Assembly (NCBI GenBank): GCA_964554475.1
Contig: CAZKOT010000014.1
Location: 1 to 26,343, forward strand
DNA from: CAJKWP01 sp964554475
GTDB lineage: Bacteria > Bacillota > Clostridia > Christensenellales > UBA1242
Direction of reading: 5' to 3'
DNA: 26,343 nucleotides
Part shown: one piece after another, positions 15,978-24,061 of the stretch
Position numbering within the stretch: position 1 is the stretch's first letter
Layout of the letters: every line of letters begins with the position of its first letter
Translations under genes and position numbers: made by a program
Notes under the pieces: model-generated
What the model was told of the DNA's origin: nothing
The model's database searches: none
What the model saw: only the letters and a program-made list of their open reading frames with translations

Positions 15978-16007
15978 ATTGTATGCAAACAATTTTTCAC
16001 TATACAA
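15978..16007 (-). promoter_or_regulatory. Promoter of the YtxC-like gene, SigA or SigE type
   Basis: On the minus strand TTGTAT (16007-16002), 18 bases, TACAAT fits SigA. The same site reads CATACAAT (15985-15978), a perfect match to the mother-cell SigE -10 consensus. GTATAGT (16005-15999) fits a SigE -35, but with spacing one or two bases short of the usual. Confidence 0.5.
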
Positions 16008-16204
16008 AATTTAATTTAAAATGACTAACGAGAAATGTTTGTTTATGGGGAATATTTAAAAATAAAGACATTAATCGCAATAAAAACCATTGCTTAAAAA
16101 TTATTCGTTACATTTATAAAAATTTTACTAAAAAAATCCTGTACTCATTATTCACACAATTAATTTATTTGACAAAAAAATTTAAAAATGCTAACAATAA
16201 ACTA

Positions 16205-16990
16205 ATGAAAAAAAAGCTTACAACTCTAATTCTTTGTTTGTTCCTTTTAAACGGAACTGTTTTTTTGTCATCTTGCAATGAAACAATTATTGACCATTCA
16301 ATTATGGTTAAATCTTCAAATATAAATCGTGGAACAACAAGAGGGTTTGGGACTTACAAAACGGGCGAAAATGTTACAATTGTTGCACTTGCAAATGTTG
16401 AATCAACTTTTGTTGGTTGGGTTAAAAACAATACACTTGTTTCAATAGAATCAACTTACACTTTCACAGCAAATGCTTTAACTGAAGGAACATATGTTGC
16501 AGTTTTTAATGCTTTAATTGAACCTGCGGAATATTTTGTTCCTTCTCACTTTGATGTGGTTTACAAACATCGTTACGGCGATATTGAAGGCATTGATTTT
16601 CGCTTGACTTCATTAAATCTTGCATTAACTTTACAAAACACACAAGCAACGAAAATCATATACGAAAACAATCAATTAAATAATGAAATATTTTATGTAG
16701 AGGATGAAGATCCTTTTTCAATTGATTTTTCATCAAATTATGTCATAAAAAATGACCAGATTCACAACTTTCGACTGTCGTTCAAATATATTTTAAATCA
16801 TCAACAAAACCAACCAACAAAAACAATAACAAGAACAATGCAAGTAAATTTTTCTAATTTAACAATTCATGAAGGAGAAGAGAAATATTACGAAGTGCTT
16901 TTTCAAATTCCTAGCACAACTCCACTTCCTTTACCTTCTGATGAAATTGTTTTAAGTTTGACTTTAAAATTTTCACAACTTGGAACTTAA
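16205..16990 (+). CDS. Lipoprotein with an InlB-like B-repeat domain
   Basis: 261 residues. The N terminus MKKKLTTLILCLFLL is a signal peptide ending in the lipobox LSSC, with C24 as lipidated cysteine, so the protein is anchored outside the membrane. Residues about 30-95 (GTYKTGENVTIVALANVESTFVGW and TYTFTA) look like one divergent InlB B-repeat, a beta-grasp module of surface proteins. The remainder is beta-rich with no family recognised. A TTG at 16169 would give a longer form, but that would put twelve polar residues before the signal peptide, so the ATG at 16205 is chosen. No ribosome binding site precedes it; TTGACA at 16169-16174 may be a -35 box. Confidence 0.75.
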   Translation: MKKKLTTLILCLFLLNGTVFLSSCNETIIDHSIMVKSSNINRGTTRGFGTYKTGENVTIVALANVESTFVGWVKNNTLVSIESTYTFTANALTEGTYVAVFNALIEPAEYFVPSHFDVVYKHRYGDIEGIDFRLTSLNLALTLQNTQATKIIYENNQLNNEIFYVEDEDPFSIDFSSNYVIKNDQIHNFRLSFKYILNHQQNQPTKTITRTMQVNFSNLTIHEGEEKYYEVLFQIPSTTPLPLPSDEIVLSLTLKFSQLGT

Positions 16991-17072
16991 TAAAAGAAAA
17001 TAAACAATACAGTATTATTAAAATTATTAGACTGTAAACAACTACGACTTCAGACTGTCGAGAAAGAGCAAT

Positions 17073-17127
17073 GGGCAAGGCTCGACAAATGCCGAAAGGC
17101 AGGAGTTTACACTACGTAAATGACTGT
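17073..17127 (+). repeat. 55-bp repeat, left of gap
   Basis: Begins GGGCAAGGCTCGAC and ends GTAAATGACTGT. It is identical over all 55 bases to 17228-17282. It includes the GNRA-type hairpin TGCCGAAAGGCA. Confidence 0.9.
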
Positions 17128-17227
17128 NNNNNNNNNNNNNNNNNNNNNNNNNNNNNNNNNNNNNNNNNNNNNNNNNNNNNNNNNNNNNNNNNNNNNNNNN
17201 NNNNNNNNNNNNNNNNNNNNNNNNNNN
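17128..17227. other. Assembly gap, 100 Ns
   Basis: Exactly 100 unknown bases, the usual placeholder for a gap of unknown size. Both edges carry the same 55-bp sequence. Confidence 0.99.
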
Positions 17228-17282
17228 GGGCAAGGCTCGACAAATGCCGAAAGGCAGGAGTTTACACTACGTAAATGACTGT
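17228..17282 (+). repeat. 55-bp repeat, right of gap
   Basis: Identical to 17073-17127. Either a true tandem copy or the same locus printed twice at two contig ends. Confidence 0.9.
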
Positions 17283-17397
17283 TTTTCGTCGTTTGACAGT
17301 AAACGTAGCAGTAAAAAATTTATTAATTTTTTGCGTCCATTGCCCTTTGTCGACAGTCTGATTTAATTATTTACAGTTTTTTGCATATTATATAAAT

Positions 17398-18447
17398 ATG
17401 AAAACAATAGTTTTAACTGGCGGAGGAACGGCTGGTCATGTTGTTCCAAACATGGCTTTAATACCCGAATTGAGTAAATATTTTGAAAAAATTTGTTACA
17501 TAGGTTCAAATGGAATCGAAAAACAAATAGTTAAAAACCAGCACATTCCTTTTTATGAAATTTCGGCAGTAAAACTAATTAGGAATTTTTCACCAAAAAA
17601 TTTATTGCTTCCTTTTAAATTAATTAAATCAATTAAAGAAGCAAAAAAAGTTTTAATTGAAATTAATCCCGATGCAGTTTTTTCAAAGGGTGGATTTGTT
17701 GCATTACCCGTTGTGATTGCTGCAAAAAAACTTAAAATCCCCGTAATCTCACACGAAAGCGACTTAACCTTTGGACTTGCAAACAAAATCATACTTCATT
17801 ATGCCGATTTGGTTTGCACAAGTTTTCAAAAAACCGCTTTTAACAAAAAAAAATGTGTTTTTACAGGTTCACCAATAAGAAAAGAAATAACTGAAGGAAA
17901 AGCCGAGATTGCAAGAAAAATTTGCGGCTTTAAAAACAAAAAACTAACTCTTCTTTTTTTTGGAGGAAGTTTGGGTGCTCAAGCAATTAATCATGTTGTT
18001 TTTTTATCACTTGACAAGTTATTAAAAAATTATAATGTTATTCACATTGTTGGAAAAGGAAACAGTGTTGAAATTAAGAAAAAAGATTATTATCAAATGG
18101 AATACACAAATCAAATTGAGCATTTTTATGCACTTTCTGACATTATTATTTCAAGAGCGGGTGCAAATTCAATTTTCGAACTTTTGGCAATAAAAAAACC
18201 CATGATTTTAATACCCTTACCAAAAAAACAATCAAGAGGTGACCAAATTGAAAATGCAACATATTTTGCTTCAAAAGGTTATTCAAAAGTAATACATCAA
18301 GAAAATTTTAACACTGATAATTTGCTCGCAACTTTAAAAAACTTCAATATTGTTCAAATTAAAGCAAATTTGAATTCATGTTTAACTTCAAATGCTAACC
18401 AAAAAATTGTCGGTTTGATTTTAAAAACAATCAAAAAACAATTTTAA
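17398..18447 (+). CDS. murG: MurG: UDP-GlcNAc transferase making lipid II
   Basis: 349 residues, GT28 family with two Rossmann lobes. It adds GlcNAc to lipid I at the inner face of the membrane to give lipid II for peptidoglycan. Seen: GGGTAGHV (8-15), HESD (119-122), FFGGSLGAQAIN (187-198) and SRAGANSIFELL (252-263), followed by P..KQSRGDQIENA, which binds UDP-GlcNAc. It stands apart from any other mur or division gene. It begins 20 bases after the inverted-repeat element, with no Shine-Dalgarno before the ATG. The TATAAAT directly upstream of the start could be a -10 box, which would make the message nearly leaderless. Confidence 0.93.
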   Translation: MKTIVLTGGGTAGHVVPNMALIPELSKYFEKICYIGSNGIEKQIVKNQHIPFYEISAVKLIRNFSPKNLLLPFKLIKSIKEAKKVLIEINPDAVFSKGGFVALPVVIAAKKLKIPVISHESDLTFGLANKIILHYADLVCTSFQKTAFNKKKCVFTGSPIRKEITEGKAEIARKICGFKNKKLTLLFFGGSLGAQAINHVVFLSLDKLLKNYNVIHIVGKGNSVEIKKKDYYQMEYTNQIEHFYALSDIIISRAGANSIFELLAIKKPMILIPLPKKQSRGDQIENATYFASKGYSKVIHQENFNTDNLLATLKNFNIVQIKANLNSCLTSNANQKIVGLILKTIKKQF

Positions 18448-18452
18448 AAAAA

Positions 18453-18800
18453 TTAAAAACAAATTGCTACTGCAACCGCAACTGTTTTTGAATGAGAAAT
18501 CGAAATTTCAATTTTTTTTTGTTTTATTTCGTTAGGTAAATCCTGACTAAAAACAACAAAAGATTTTGCACTTTTTTCATGACAAATTTCAATTTTTTTA
18601 AAACTTAATTCCTTTGGGCAACCAAGTGATTTCATAACAGCCTCTTTAGCACAAAAAAATCCAGTAATTCTTTCAATCTTGTTTTTAAATTTTGAAACAT
18701 AATTAATTTCATTTTGATTTAAAAAATTTGTGATAAAATTTGGATTTTTTTTTATCTTTTCTTCAATTCTAGACACTTCTAAAATATCAATGCCAATCAT
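18453..18800 (-). CDS. acpS: Holo-[acyl carrier protein] synthase
   Basis: 115 residues. It transfers the phosphopantetheine arm from CoA to ACP for fatty acid synthesis. MIGIDILEVSRIE supplies metal ligand D5; FFCAKEAVMKSLG (48-60) supplies the second ligand at E53; EISISHS (98-104) binds CoA. It runs toward murG and stops five bases from it, with no room for a separate terminator hairpin. GGGAG precedes the start codon. Confidence 0.94.
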   Translation of the reverse strand: MIGIDILEVSRIEEKIKKNPNFITNFLNQNEINYVSKFKNKIERITGFFCAKEAVMKSLGCPKELSFKKIEICHEKSAKSFVVFSQDLPNEIKQKKIEISISHSKTVAVAVAICF

Positions 18801-18909
18801 TTTTCTTCTCCCAAAAATAACTATTTTTATCCTTATTTTTTTTCAATATTATTAAAATTTAGTACCGAATTTCAACACGTAATTTTTATTTACAACCTTT
18901 ATTTGTAAT

Positions 18910-19512
18910 TTACTCCTTGTCCAAAAAATCATCTACTGCTTTTTTACTTTCATCATAAGAAAAACCACGCGAAAGAAGAAATCTGTAAAGTTTCAATTTG
19001 TTTTTTTCAGTTTTTTCTTTGTTTGCAATATTTCTTTTTACAATCTCTTCTATGACATTTTTTTGCTCTAAATTTTCAAGTGAATTTTTTATTATTGAAT
19101 TTTCTATTCCGCGTAACCTCAACATATTTTCAATATATTTTTTACCTTTTGAATTTTTATAACTTTCAACAAAACGCTCGGCATATGCTTTGTCATCAAT
19201 TAATTTATATTCAAGAAGTTTTTCAGTAACATAAGTAATAACCTCTTTTAAATAGCCTTTTTGTTTTAAATAATCACAAATTTCTTTTTTTGTTTTAAAA
19301 CTTTTACTTAAAAGATTAACACACTTTTCAAGTGCTAATGATTTATCACCCTCGAATTGAAGATTTCCAAGTTCTATTTTAGAAATTTCACTTCCTACTT
19401 TTAGTTTGTTTTTAACAATTGTTTCAAGCGAAAGAATTAAAGAACCTTCTTCCGAAAGCAAAACTTTATAGTTTTCACTTTTTCCAATTTGTTTAAATTC
19501 AGTAATTTGCAT
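18910..19512 (-). CDS. recX: RecA regulator RecX
   Basis: 200 residues, helical. RecX binds and modulates RecA filaments. The three-helix repeats are visible as CVNLLSKSFKTKKEICDYLKQ, LLEYKLIDDKAYAERFVES and the typical KKYIENMLRLRGI, ending with FLLSRGFSYDESKKAVDDF. A N-terminal beta-like region of about 60 residues is as in Bacillota homologues. GGAG lies five bases before the ATG. It is on the same strand as acpS, yigZ and tyrS with gaps of 110-135 bases. Confidence 0.9.
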   Translation of the reverse strand: MQITEFKQIGKSENYKVLLSEEGSLILSLETIVKNKLKVGSEISKIELGNLQFEGDKSLALEKCVNLLSKSFKTKKEICDYLKQKGYLKEVITYVTEKLLEYKLIDDKAYAERFVESYKNSKGKKYIENMLRLRGIENSIIKNSLENLEQKNVIEEIVKRNIANKEKTEKNKLKLYRFLLSRGFSYDESKKAVDDFLDKE

Positions 19513-19647
19513 GTTAGCTCCAGTTTGTTTTCAAGTTAAAAAATGCAAAATATATTTAGTCCAAAGCATAATTAAGCAAAGTCAAGAATTTTATTTTAAT
19601 AAAGAAAAACTTCCCCCTGCTTCTTTAACTTATTTTATTTTTTTTTG

Positions 19648-20001
19648 TTATTCTGTAATTTGATTTATCGTTTCTGCTGCACACTTTGAATATGCCCTAA
19701 CCAGTCCTCCAGTTCCCAATTTGATTCCTCCAAAGTATCTTACAACAAAAATTGCAATATTAAACAATTTTTTCTTTTCAATCACATTAAAAATGGGTCT
19801 ACCTGCCGTTCCCGACGGCTCACCATCATCGAAATATTTCACTGATTCAATTCCTTTGCTAATAATCTTGTAAGCATAGCAAATATGTGTTGCTTTTTTG
19901 TGTTCTTTTTTTAATTTTTCCAAAAAAACATTAATTTCTAAAGGTGAAAAAACTTCTAAAGTGAACCCCAAAAATTTTGATTTTTTAACTATGATTTCCA
20001 T
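19648..20001 (-). CDS. YigZ/IMPACT family protein, short form
   Basis: 117 residues from the ATG at 20001, with AGAGG nine bases upstream; an ATG at 20019 would place that site inside the gene. The UPF0029 (IMPACT N-terminal) domain is complete: KATHICYAY, DDGEPSGTAGRPIFNVI and VVRYFGGIKLGTGGLVRAY. Bacterial YigZ proteins are usually about 200 residues with a second, ferredoxin-like domain (DUF1949) after this; here the frame stops just after the first domain. I found no continuing frame nearby, so it looks like a natural single-domain form or an old truncation. Its role is unclear; the family is linked to translation control in eukaryotes. Confidence 0.85.
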   Translation of the reverse strand: MEIIVKKSKFLGFTLEVFSPLEINVFLEKLKKEHKKATHICYAYKIISKGIESVKYFDDGEPSGTAGRPIFNVIEKKKLFNIAIFVVRYFGGIKLGTGGLVRAYSKCAAETINQITE

Positions 20002-20090
20002 TTTTATTTTCCTCTGCATACAAACAAGACTTGTTTAATATATCAAAATTTTTCAAGAAAAAGAATGTATTTTACTCCTTAAGCAATAAA

Positions 20091-21353
20091 TTAAACTAAA
20101 TTTACTCTAACAAAAATCTTTTTTCCTTTTTTTAACATTAATTGTCCGTTTTCATCAAAATCAATTTTTTTAACGTCTTGAGTGAAGCTTTTAACTTTTT
20201 CGCCATTTAAAGTAAGTCCTCCCTGCTCAATTAATCGGCGTGCCTCACTTTTTGAAGTCGTTAGTCCGCTTAACACACAAAGTTCGCAAATATTAATTTT
20301 TAAAAGTTTGTTGTCTAAAGAAAAAGTAGGTGCATCTTCTGAAGTCCCTTTTGTGAAAAGTTCAATTGCTGTTTCTTCAGCAATTTCCGCCTCTTTTTTT
20401 CCATGAACAAGTTTTGTTACTTCAAATGCCATTTTACGTTTTGCTTCACGTATATCTCCCATCATATTTTTTTTAATTTCATCAAGAGATAATCGGGTCA
20501 AACTTTTTAAAAGATTTTCTACATCATTGTCATCGACATTATAAAAATATTGGTAAAAATCGTAAGGTAAACATTTTTCTCCACTTACCCAAAGAGCACC
20601 TTTTGCAGTTTTGCCCATCTTTTCGCCCTCGGAATTTAATAGAAGAGGAGTTGTAAAAGCTTGAAAAGACTCTTCATCCTTACCCTCAAGTAAGTTTAAT
20701 TTTCTTCCCAAATCAACCCCTGCTAAAATATTTGCCCATTGGTCACTTCCTCCAACTTGCAAGCGACAATTATATTTACGATTTAAGTAAACGAAATCAT
20801 ATGCTTGCATAAGCATATATCCCATTTCAAAAAAAGTTAATCCGCCTTCTTCAAGTCTTCGTGAATAAATATCGGTTGCAAGCATTTTGTTAACATTAAA
20901 ATGTGCTCCTATATCTCTCATAAACGAAATATAATCGTAACCCTTAAACCAATCAGCATTATTAACAAAAACAATAGGATTTTCTCCCTCAAGATCTAAA
21001 AATCTCCCAACAACTTTTTTAATTTTTTCAATGTTATTTTTTACATATTTTTCATCAATCATAGAACGCATTTCACTCTTGCCTGTAGGGTCGCCTATCA
21101 TTGCAGTTGCTCCACCGATTAAAATAATAACCTTATGTCCTGCTTCTTGAAAATATTTAAGCATTATAAGAGATAAAACATTTCCTATATGTAAACTATC
21201 AGCGGTTGGGTCATATCCAGAATAAAGCGTAATCGGCTCACCTGAAATTAATTTTTCAACCTCTTCTTTGTTTGAACTTTGATAAAAATATCCACGTTCC
21301 TGCAATGTTTTCATTAATTGTCTTCGTTTTGCTGCCTGCTCATCTATGCTCAT
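20091..21353 (-). CDS. tyrS: Tyrosyl-tRNA synthetase
   Basis: 420 residues, class I synthetase. The Rossmann fold has YSGYDPTADSLHIGN (44-58, with the HIGH-type HIGN) and KMGKT (245-249, the KMSKS-type loop). YMLMQAYDF (179-187) and GGSDQW form the tyrosine pocket. The last 70 residues are an S4 RNA-binding domain (LSGLTTSKSEARRLIEQGGLTLNG). AAAGGAG precedes the ATG. It is divergent from leuS. The upstream region of about 100 bases is too short for the T-box leader that often controls tyrS in Bacillota. Confidence 0.97.
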   Translation of the reverse strand: MSIDEQAAKRRQLMKTLQERGYFYQSSNKEEVEKLISGEPITLYSGYDPTADSLHIGNVLSLIMLKYFQEAGHKVIILIGGATAMIGDPTGKSEMRSMIDEKYVKNNIEKIKKVVGRFLDLEGENPIVFVNNADWFKGYDYISFMRDIGAHFNVNKMLATDIYSRRLEEGGLTFFEMGYMLMQAYDFVYLNRKYNCRLQVGGSDQWANILAGVDLGRKLNLLEGKDEESFQAFTTPLLLNSEGEKMGKTAKGALWVSGEKCLPYDFYQYFYNVDDNDVENLLKSLTRLSLDEIKKNMMGDIREAKRKMAFEVTKLVHGKKEAEIAEETAIELFTKGTSEDAPTFSLDNKLLKINICELCVLSGLTTSKSEARRLIEQGGLTLNGEKVKSFTQDVKKIDFDENGQLMLKKGKKIFVRVNLV

Positions 21354-21376
21354 AATGTCTCCTTTTTAACAACAAA

Positions 21377-21385
21377 ATTATAACA
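21377..21385 (-). promoter_or_regulatory. Extended -10 promoter of tyrS
   Basis: On the minus strand TGTTATAAT, a perfect extended -10, about 25-30 bases before the start codon. The -35 region (TTTTTG at 17 bases) is weak, as allowed for extended -10 promoters. Confidence 0.6.
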
Positions 21386-21438
21386 TAAAAAAATATTTCC
21401 AAAAAATGTTTTTTATGGTTAATGAAAAACAATTCTAT

Positions 21439-21468
21439 TTGCCTTTATTACCGCACCTATGCTAAAAT
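21439..21468 (+). promoter_or_regulatory. Promoter of leuS
   Basis: TTGCCT (21439-21444), 18 bases, TAAAAT (21463-21468) preceded by TGC as extended -10. Its start point near 21475 falls between the frame opening at 21459 and the ATG at 21498, which supports the later start. Confidence 0.55.
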
Positions 21469-21497
21469 CATACTTAATGAATTCAAACGAGGTGATT

Positions 21498-23921
21498 ATG
21501 GAGCAAGTTAAAATTGAAGAAAAATGGCGTAAAAAATGGAGTGAAACAAAACTCTACAAATTTAACAAGGAAAATCTAAATAAAAAATATTATCTACTTG
21601 AAATGTTTTCTTATCCCAGTGGAGCAAATTTACATTTGGGTCATTGGTTTAATTATTCCCTTTCGGACAGTTTTGGAAGATTTAAGAGTATGAAAGGTTA
21701 TAATGTTTTTCATCCCATGGGTTTTGACGCTTTTGGTTTGCCTGCTGAAAACTATGCTTTAAAAACAGGAATTCATCCCAAAACAAGCACAGACAAAAAC
21801 ATGCAAATCATGGAAAAACAACTTTCAGAAATTGGAGCAACTTACGATTGGAATTACAAAGTTGTCACTTGTGAACCTGATTATTACAAATGGTCGCAAT
21901 GGCTTTTTTTAGAGCTTTTTAAAAACGGTTTAGCTTACCAAAAATTTTCACCTGTTAATTGGTGCACATCATGCAATACAGTTCTTGCAAATGAACAAGT
22001 TATTAACTCTACTTGTGAAAGATGTGGTAGTGAAGTAATTAAGAAAAACATGACACAATGGTTTTTCAAAATAACAGATTATGCCGAAAAATTATTAGAA
22101 GGTTTAAATAAAATTGATTGGCCTGAAAAAACAAAAACTGCTCAACGAAATTGGATTGGAAAATCGATTGGAGCAGAAATTGATTTCAGTTTGGAAAACG
22201 GAAAAAAAATTACTGTCTTCACTTCCCGCCCCGACACACTTTTTGGCGTTACCTGGCTTGTTTTGGCTCCCGAGCATGAACTTGTTTTAAAACTTACGAC
22301 AAAAGAAAATTTAGAAAAAGTGAAAGAGTATATTTTACAAACTAGTAAAAAAGATGAAATATCTCGCCAAAGCACTGCTGACGAAAAAACAGGAGTGTGG
22401 ACAGGAAGTTATGCAATTAATCCCCTTAATAACGAAAAAGTTCCCATTTATATTGCCGATTATGTTTTAGCTTCCTATGCTACTGGTGTTGTTATGGGTG
22501 TTGCTGCACATGACGAACGCGATTATGCTTTTGCAATCAAGTATAACTTGCCCATTATAAAAGTAATTGAAAACGAAAACGGAAAAACAGTACTGCCCTA
22601 TCTTGAAACTGGCAGAATGACTAACAGTGGAAAATATAACGGGATGAAATCCGAAGAAGCAAAAACCAAAATTGTTGAAGATTTAACAAAAGAGGGCAAA
22701 GGTAGATTTAAAACAAATTATAAACTTCGTGATTGGTCTGTCTCACGTCAAAGATATTGGGGCTGTCCTATTCCCGTTGTATATTGTGAAAAATGCGGAA
22801 CAGTTGGCGAAACAAATTTGCCAGTTTTACTTCCAGAAACAATGGAATACAAACCCGATGGAACAAGTCCTCTTGCAAAAAATGAAAAATATATTAATTG
22901 CAAATGTCCAAAATGCGGAAAAAGTGCAAAAAGAGACGCTGATACTCTTGATACTTTCATTTGTTCATCGTGGTATCAACTTCGTTATCCCAGTGCCAAA
23001 AATAATAAAGAAATTTTTGACAAAAATTTGACAAATAAAATGCTGCCAGTCGACAAGTATGTTGGCGGAATGGAACACGCGACAGGTCATCTTTTGTATT
23101 CACGTTTCATAACAAAATTTTTAAATGACAAAAAATACATTAATTTTGACGAACCTTTTCAAAGTCTTGTTCATCAAGGTATGATTCTTGGTGTTGACGG
23201 ACAAAAAATGAGTAAATCTAAAGGTAATACAATCACACTTGACGATTATATTAAAACTTACGGGAGTGATGCACTTCGGTTGTATCTTGCTTTTGGATTC
23301 AATTTTATGGACGGCGGACCCTGGAACGACAACGGAATCAAGTCAATGAGTAAATTTCTTGAACGTGTTGAACGAATTGTTTTAAAAGCAAACAAAGAAA
23401 AAAATGTAAATGAAAATAAATATGAAAACGAAGAAAATGAATTAGAATACGCTAGAAATTACGCAATAAAAGAAATTGACAGTAATATGGAAAAATTTGA
23501 ATTTAATTCTGCTGTTGCAAGATTGATGGAATTAACAAATGCTCTTTACAAATATGACATGTGCGAAAATAAAAACACGAAACTTGCAAAAAAGACTAGT
23601 GAAGATTTAATTTTGTTAATTGCCCCGTTTGCACCTCATTTTGCTGAGGAAATTTGGGAATTGTTAGGAAAACCTTACTCTGTTCACAATCAAAAATTTC
23701 CAAAATATGATGAAAGTAAATTAATAAAAAGCGAAATTGAAATTGCGATTCAAATCAACAGTAAAATTATTTCGCGTATTACGATTAAAACCGATGCAAC
23801 AAATGAAGAAATTTTTAAAAAAGCAATAAAAGATGAAAAAGTTGCCTCAGCAATTAAGGAAAAAAATATTGTAAACAAAATTATAATTCCAAACAGATTA
23901 ATTAATATTATTATTAAATAA
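21498..23921 (+). CDS. leuS: Leucyl-tRNA synthetase
   Basis: 807 residues, class I synthetase with editing domain. HLGH (46-49) in YPSGANLHLGHWFNYS and KMSKS (570-574) are the ATP site. The zinc-binding module is CTSCNTVLANEQV..CERCGSEV. The CP1 editing domain shows FTSRPDTLFGVTW and GVVMGVAAHDERD, so it should clear mischarged tRNA. A second CxxC pair is CEKCG..CPKCG in the region ahead of KMSKS. The anticodon-binding domain and small C-terminal domain follow. The start at 21498 has GAGGTG three bases upstream; the frame opening at 21459 overlaps the promoter. No T-box leader. Confidence 0.97.
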   Translation: MEQVKIEEKWRKKWSETKLYKFNKENLNKKYYLLEMFSYPSGANLHLGHWFNYSLSDSFGRFKSMKGYNVFHPMGFDAFGLPAENYALKTGIHPKTSTDKNMQIMEKQLSEIGATYDWNYKVVTCEPDYYKWSQWLFLELFKNGLAYQKFSPVNWCTSCNTVLANEQVINSTCERCGSEVIKKNMTQWFFKITDYAEKLLEGLNKIDWPEKTKTAQRNWIGKSIGAEIDFSLENGKKITVFTSRPDTLFGVTWLVLAPEHELVLKLTTKENLEKVKEYILQTSKKDEISRQSTADEKTGVWTGSYAINPLNNEKVPIYIADYVLASYATGVVMGVAAHDERDYAFAIKYNLPIIKVIENENGKTVLPYLETGRMTNSGKYNGMKSEEAKTKIVEDLTKEGKGRFKTNYKLRDWSVSRQRYWGCPIPVVYCEKCGTVGETNLPVLLPETMEYKPDGTSPLAKNEKYINCKCPKCGKSAKRDADTLDTFICSSWYQLRYPSAKNNKEIFDKNLTNKMLPVDKYVGGMEHATGHLLYSRFITKFLNDKKYINFDEPFQSLVHQGMILGVDGQKMSKSKGNTITLDDYIKTYGSDALRLYLAFGFNFMDGGPWNDNGIKSMSKFLERVERIVLKANKEKNVNENKYENEENELEYARNYAIKEIDSNMEKFEFNSAVARLMELTNALYKYDMCENKNTKLAKKTSEDLILLIAPFAPHFAEEIWELLGKPYSVHNQKFPKYDESKLIKSEIEIAIQINSKIISRITIKTDATNEEIFKKAIKDEKVASAIKEKNIVNKIIIPNRLINIIIK

Positions 23922-24061
23922 TTCAATTTTAACTACCGAACAATTAAAAAAAAATAAAACAAATTTAACTAAATTTGGATATAAACATAATAATTAAATA
24001 CCACTAAAAAAATTTTTTATTAATTAAATATTTTTTTAAAAACAACATATTATATACAAAG

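Larger units (their letters stand above)
17031..17377. mobile_element. MITE-like or structured-RNA element with inverted ends, containing an assembly gap
   Basis: Bases 17050-17074 and the reverse complement of 17337-17361 agree at 23 of 25 positions (starting TCAGACTGTCGA). Further out, ACTGTAAA (17031-17038) pairs with TTTACAGT (17370-17377). Inside are hairpins: TGCC-GAAA-GGCA (17090-17101), TTTAC/GTAAA (17106-17120) and CTACGT..ACTGT with ACAGT..ACGTAG (17267-17308). No protein is encoded. Reading this as a non-autonomous transposable element or as one large folded RNA are both possible. True length is unknown because of the gap. Bases 16991-17030 hold nothing recognisable. Confidence 0.6.

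Noticed and set aside
16169..16204. TTG at 16169 as start of the lipoprotein
   Set aside because: Adds polar residues ahead of a complete signal peptide; TTGACA there looks more like a -35 box.
17073..17282. 55-bp repeats as CRISPR repeats
   Set aside because: Only two copies, around an assembly gap; too long, with no cas genes in the window.
21354..21497. T-box leader for tyrS or leuS
   Set aside because: Too short and no specifier or antiterminator stems.
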